A DNA stretch of 14,955 nucleotides. Origin: Rhizophlyctis rosea. Lineage: Eukaryota; Chytridiomycota; Chytridiomycetes; Rhizophlyctidales; Rhizophlyctidaceae. Shown here piece by piece: positions 11,271 through 14,955 of this stretch. Position numbers and translations under genes: made by a program. The stretch lies in contig JADGJC010000425.1 of the NCBI GenBank assembly GCA_027596075.1, positions 7,379 through 22,333 on the forward strand, read 5' to 3'. Under the pieces are notes generated by a model that was not told the origin of the DNA, did no database searches, and saw only the letters and a program-made list of their open reading frames with translations. How positions within the stretch are numbered: the stretch's first letter is position 1; each line of letters opens with the position of its first letter.

Positions 11271-11300
11271 CCTGTTGAACGCATCTCCCTGTTGAACGCA
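11271..11300 (+). repeat. 13-bp direct repeat CCTGTTGAACGCA
   Basis: Two exact copies at 11271-11283 and 11288-11300 are separated by 4 bp. They lie about 150-180 bp upstream of the ATG at 11452. They could be paired binding sites for an activator or a small duplication. Confidence 0.45.
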
Positions 11301-11451
11301 ACAAGACCACTAAGTCAGAGAAAGTGCCAGGTATGCCAGATTCTTCCATTGCTAGCTATTGCAACGCTGCAAACTGTCAGCCATCTTGATTGATCTCGAT
11401 AACGTTCCACGCATAGTTACACGTCCCGCTCATTTTACGTTTGGCTGCGTC

Positions 11452-14400
11452 ATGGCTCGCAAACATTCTCATCCTACTCCACCTCTTCCCTCGGGAAAGA
11501 TGAAAGAGAAGAAGCAGGATCACGGAATGCCGTCTCAGTCATCAACGTTGGACACTGCCAATATTCCTGACATACCTACTCCCGCTAAAAAGGGGAAGCA
11601 ACAATCCAAAACCTTGAAAATTCAACCTCCTCCGCCTTCTTCGCATCAACCGCCCGCCTTGCACCCTCCTCCTGACAACTCTGACCATGACACTCCTCCC
11701 CCTCCGGTCCCAACTCCATTGGACAACTCTGACAATACCGCTTCCCCTTCCTCGCCAACTTTGCCTCAACCTGGCCAACCTGGCCATCCGTGGTATCCTT
11801 TCCTCTCCCCAAAATACATTCCACTGGATTGGGATGAGAGCCTTGACATCCCTCCTGATTTATCGGACCGTGAGGGAGACGGATTTGAAGGTACGACGCA
11901 TCACAATCATTCCGGATCAAATAAGCTCTGAGCACCTTTCTACATCACACATCATAGATTTTAAGCTCCCGCACATGCTCAAGCGACATCTCAAAAAGAT
12001 AGTAGCACATAACTACTACCTTTATGATCCTGTACACTCAAAGGCGTCCCATTTGAAGGCTGTACGGTTGCAGCCATATCAGGAACTCATCTCCCAAATC
12101 CGTGACTTCTTGCTTTATCTGTACGACAAAGGATGCCGTGAAGTTGCGCCGTTGATCAAGGCTCTTGATGCATTCCAGGAGTGGGGCCAATTGGTAAGTT
12201 GACCAATGGAAGTCTTAGATTGATCTCTTCAATTTGCGCATGAGACGGCATTGACGCATTCTCACACCCAAAATCATAGAAACGGAGAGCCAGAAGAAAA
12301 TCATCCAAACTCTTCAAAGCTTTGATCTCCCAGGATGCGGACTTTGAGTTTGAGCCATCGGTGTTGGGGCAAATGGACTCCTTGACGGCCTGGGGATTGC
12401 ACGAGGAGAAGCAGAAGCGCGATCCCCGAATTAACTCTCACACATCCATGATCGCAGCCATTCGGAAGTGCAACGAAATTGTCATTCGCTCGTATGCAAT
12501 CTGGATTGGTCAGGAAACATTGGTTAATGGGAGAAAGTATAAGTTGGCACCACGGCACAAGATGTTGGAAGACGAGATCCCGGCTTAGAAAGGAGGAGGT
12601 TGCTGACTATACGAAGTTTGAGGAACGACCCGAGGTTGATAGTGTGACCCTCTCTGTCGCAAGGACATGGATTCCAGCATTCTTGGCCATCACCACGTCT
12701 TTTTATTATATTCAGTCGTCAGGCATCACCGAGATTGCGGGGGTGCGTGTTCTGTTTGAGGAGTTTTTAGTGACTGTCCTCAAAGTGGTGGGTAGATGTC
12801 GTAAATGTTCGTCCCCTATCTGGATCAACTGACTCATCCATTGCATATTAGCCTCGCAGCGCGCAAGGGATGACAGTGAAAGGGAAGGGAAGGGAAATCA
12901 TCAACAACCGCTTTCCCGCTCTACTTCCTCTTCTGCACCAATACAACGGCATCGACTTGGACAAGATAGCTGCATCCCTGTCCACAGACTTAGCCCCAGC
13001 GCCACCTCCCTCCGATCTGTCACCCAACGCTTTATCCGACCCATTACCCAACCCATCACCCATCCAAGAGTCCTCCCCTCAACAGTCTGCCCCTGTGGTA
13101 GTATTAGAGGCAGCTGAAACATCCGCAACGCTCCCCAAATCGCCGGCTGCCCCCCCTTTGCCCACGATGTCACGACGTGCACAAAAGGTTGCCAAGAATT
13201 GGAAGAGAGTTGTAGCGCTTCTGAAATGTCAATTGGGTTGCCAAACCATTGATTCGGAGACCCTCTTGCTTGTATTGGTAGCGGGAATGCAGGGTGCGGG
13301 TAACGACGAAGTGGCAAAGCTGTATGAAATGATGCTGCCCGGCGCCTTGGTTGTAGATCAGGAGGATTGGACACGCCCGGCACGCGGCGTCATACCTGAC
13401 GACATGGAGCGAGTACCACCGAAAAAACATCATCGGTACAACTGGCCGCAACGGTGCAAGAATGCAGCGGAGTATACGCAAACAGCGGTCGAATTCGCAA
13501 TTGCAAACGGGCAAAAGCAAATCATTGCAATCTGCGATTTCTTGGATGCTTCCGCCATGCAACCATACGTCCTTCTTGCCGAACGGTTCGATTATAACCT
13601 AGTGAGAAACCTGCCATGGCCATTGGTGAACATGCTCCGAACGAAGATCCCTGCCAAATTTCCTACTGAGATGGTGAAGCTTTCAAGAAAGCAAAAGCAC
13701 CAATACGTCATCCGGCGGCAACTTCAGCTGTTCTTCTGGAGAATGTTTCAACCCAACCCTACAAAGCAGCAGATTTTTGAGGCTCCAAAGTTTGCGGACG
13801 TGGTCGACGAGGCATACCGTCTCTACCGGCGCGAAATGTGAGTGACAGCAACAAAGGTTGCAACAGACAGGACCACTTATCTTTGCTCCATTCTCAGTGA
13901 GAAGACCCCGACGGGTCTCGGAAAAAGTACACAATCAAACGGGCACCAAACCGAATGCGATATCTCCAACTCTACCTCAAAGTCGTTAATGGGGAGGAGA
14001 AGATTGTGGAAGGGTTCGTCGGAATGCATCCAGCTCATCCGAATTGCGCAGATACCGAGGTCATCCCGTACTTTGGTGTTCTGCAAGTTTTACATGCGGT
14101 AAGTGGCTTTATTTCCCTTCTGCTATGACAAAACTCTTACATGTGAATGATAGCCTGAAAAGGAGAGAACGGAGCAACTGACGGGAACGCAACTGGATGA
14201 AGTGCAACCAGATGAAGTGCAACAGGGCGACGTGCACATGGGTGACGGTGAGGGATGGCGCAAAGAGGAAGAGAGGGAAGAACAGATGGAAAGGACGAGG
14301 GAGAAGAAAAAGTGGAAGAGGGATCAGTATAAGGTAGAGCAGCAGCAGCAGGCAGGGGAAGAAAGGGAAGAACAGCGCACGGAGAGGACGGGACAGAAGA

Positions 14401-14622
14401 AGAAGCAAAAGAAGAAGAGGGCTCAGGATAGCGTCGAGCAGCAGAGCAAGGGGAAAGAGGGGGAAGAACAAACATACCGGTACGACGAAGAAGAAGAGGA
14501 AGAGGGATCAGGATAAGGTAGAGCCGCAGGGAGCAGCAGAAGAGAGGGAAGAACAACACCACAAGGAGACACCGACGGAGACGAAGAAAAAGAGGAAGCG
14601 GGCGCGGGATAGAGTAGAATAG
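11452..14622 (+). CDS. Uncharacterised large multi-exon gene, probably frame-broken
   Basis: I do not recognise this family. Likely exons: 11452-11890, 11958-12193, 12280-12787, 12852-13837, 13898-14098 and 14154 to a stop at 14516 or 14622, about 945 codons if the frame is followed through. Most junctions are good (for example GTAAGT at 12194 and 14099). Residues 1-146 are Pro/Ser/Lys-rich with acidic patches, likely disordered. A helical block (FKLPHMLKRHLKKIVAHNYY onward), a hydrophobic stretch with ARTWIPAFLAITTSFYY, a second Pro-rich linker (about 12970-13170) and a conserved-looking block (NWPQRCKNAAEYTQTAVEFA to LKVVNGEEKIVEGFVGMHP) follow. The tail is a charged repeat. Frame problems: a TAG at 12586 unless a 52-nt intron (12537-12588) is spliced, a one-base break at the exon start 13898, and an extra base in the third tail repeat. 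It may be a pseudogene, a transposon-related gene, or carry sequence errors. An in-frame ATG at 11359 would add 31 residues. Confidence 0.6.
14268..14622 (+). repeat. Four degenerate coding tandem repeats (84-96 nt)
   Basis: Units start at 14268, 14358, 14454 and 14539 with GAAGAGAGGGAAGAACAG-like sequence. They measure 90, 96, 85 and 84 nt. Each encodes an acidic start (EEREEQ), a spacer, a basic run (KKKWKRDQ, KKKRAQD, KKKRKRDQ, KKKRKRARD) and VE(Q). The basic runs resemble nuclear localisation signals. Three lengths are multiples of three. The third is one base longer, which changes frame and ends the open frame at 14516. The purine bias also keeps reverse-strand frames open; those are not genes. 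Confidence 0.8.
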
Positions 14623-14675
14623 TCATAGATATGGGTTGGATGGAGCTGTATTTAGATTGTTTAACGATGTATGAT

Positions 14676-14955
14676 TTAAATAGACAACCATTCCCCCAAG
14701 CGGTACATACAAAGGCGCTCTGAGACCAGGTCCAATTCGACATTCCGCGCTTCCAGGATCCGCACGCGATTCATTTCCCGCCCTTCATATTGTCTCCGCA
14801 GGTTCTCTTCCTTTTCTGCCAATTTGCGGCGGAAAGCCATCCCAATCAGTTTCTTTGGACGGTGTTGGCTGTCAGGTCCCGTGGGCTCTTGCTCTCTTCG
14901 CCGCCTTCGTGTTTGGCCGGAAGGTCGGATATGAGACGCACTGACTTTTGGCCGC
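14676..14955 (-). CDS. 3' end of a gene with a basic coiled-coil C-terminus (partial)
   Basis: Reading the minus strand inward from the right edge, one frame is open for 92 codons to a TAA at 14676-14678. It lacks the gene's start, which lies beyond 14955. The translation has an Arg-rich stretch (QTRRRRREQE), then KKLIGMAFRRKLAEKEENLR and a helical heptad-like tail (VRILEARNVELDLVSERL) ending GEWLSI. This looks like a real charged helix, perhaps a coiled coil or DNA-binding/leucine-zipper-like region, but I cannot assign a family. No splice site is needed within this part. The gene converges on the repeat-tailed gene, with about 53 bp between the stops if that gene ends at 14622. Function unknown. 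Confidence 0.65.
   Translation of the reverse strand, partial: RPKVSASHIRPSGQTRRRRREQEPTGPDSQHRPKKLIGMAFRRKLAEKEENLRRQYEGREMNRVRILEARNVELDLVSERLCMYRLGEWLSI

Larger units (their letters stand above)
10039..11451. other. 1.4 kb divergent intergenic region
   Basis: The region lies between the carboxylase start (-) and the first likely ATG of the repeat-tailed gene (+). The first 300 bp read as pyrimidine-rich on the minus strand and are probably the carboxylase promoter and leader. The middle holds a minisatellite and several dyads, listed separately. From about 10980 to 11260 both plus-strand frames stay open for 60-130 codons, but they resemble nothing I know. No RNA gene or transposase was seen. 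Confidence 0.5.

Noticed and set aside
12901..13562. Minus-strand frames of 160 and 130 codons
   Set aside because: They are shadows of the well-formed 323-codon plus-strand exon at 12852-13837, which has coherent composition and good splice borders.
11452..14622. Retrotransposon or DNA transposon
   Set aside because: I looked for reverse transcriptase (YxDD), integrase or DDE, helicase and zinc-knuckle motifs in all exons, and for long terminal repeats at the borders. None was visible.
14109..14743. Long minus-strand frames rich in Leu, Pro, Phe and Ser, resembling a membrane protein
   Set aside because: They are the antisense of the purine-rich tail repeats of the plus-strand gene. The hydrophobicity comes only from CTT/TCC complements of AAG/GGA codons.

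Overview
The window looks like nuclear DNA of a filamentous fungus, most likely a basidiomycete. Conserved proteins are cut into many small exons by GT-AG introns that are nearly all 54-116 nt long. One gene has 20 exons, another 10 and another 5. The genes lie close together on both strands, and the proteins (complex I subunit, F-BAR/SH3 protein) are eukaryotic. I cannot name the species. I found no tRNA, rRNA, CRISPR array or recognisable transposase.

Layout. Positions 1-1440 hold no gene I can support, but contain a TATA-type promoter (about 1188) and a probable 5' UTR intron for the next gene. Positions 1442-2543 (+) encode the TYKY/NDUFS8 subunit of mitochondrial complex I (5 exons, 227 aa). 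It converges with 2977-5285 (-), an F-BAR plus SH3 protein of the CIP4/Bzz1 type (10 exons, 552 aa). Positions 5827-10038 (-) encode a complete phosphoenolpyruvate carboxylase (PEPC; 20 exons, 987 aa). All its catalytic motifs, and the residues that bind the aspartate inhibitor in E. coli, are present. In these three genes every splice junction I chose keeps the frame.

Positions 10039-11451 form a divergent intergenic region with an 8-copy 13-bp G-rich minisatellite, several short dyads and a 13-bp direct repeat. Positions 11452-14622 (+) hold a large gene of a family I do not recognise. It has a proline-rich N-terminus, a long helical middle and a C-terminal tail built from four degenerate 84-96 nt repeats rich in Lys, Arg, Glu and Gln. 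Its frame is doubtful at three places, so it may be a decaying member of a multicopy family. It converges, with a gap of about 50 nt, on the 3' end of another gene (14676-14955, -) that runs off the right edge.

Functionally, the complex I subunit (respiration), PEPC (replenishing oxaloacetate) and F-BAR protein (membrane curvature and actin) are unrelated housekeeping-type genes. I see no operon-like system. The most unusual items are PEPC, an enzyme classically said to be missing from fungi, and the frame-broken repeat-tailed gene.
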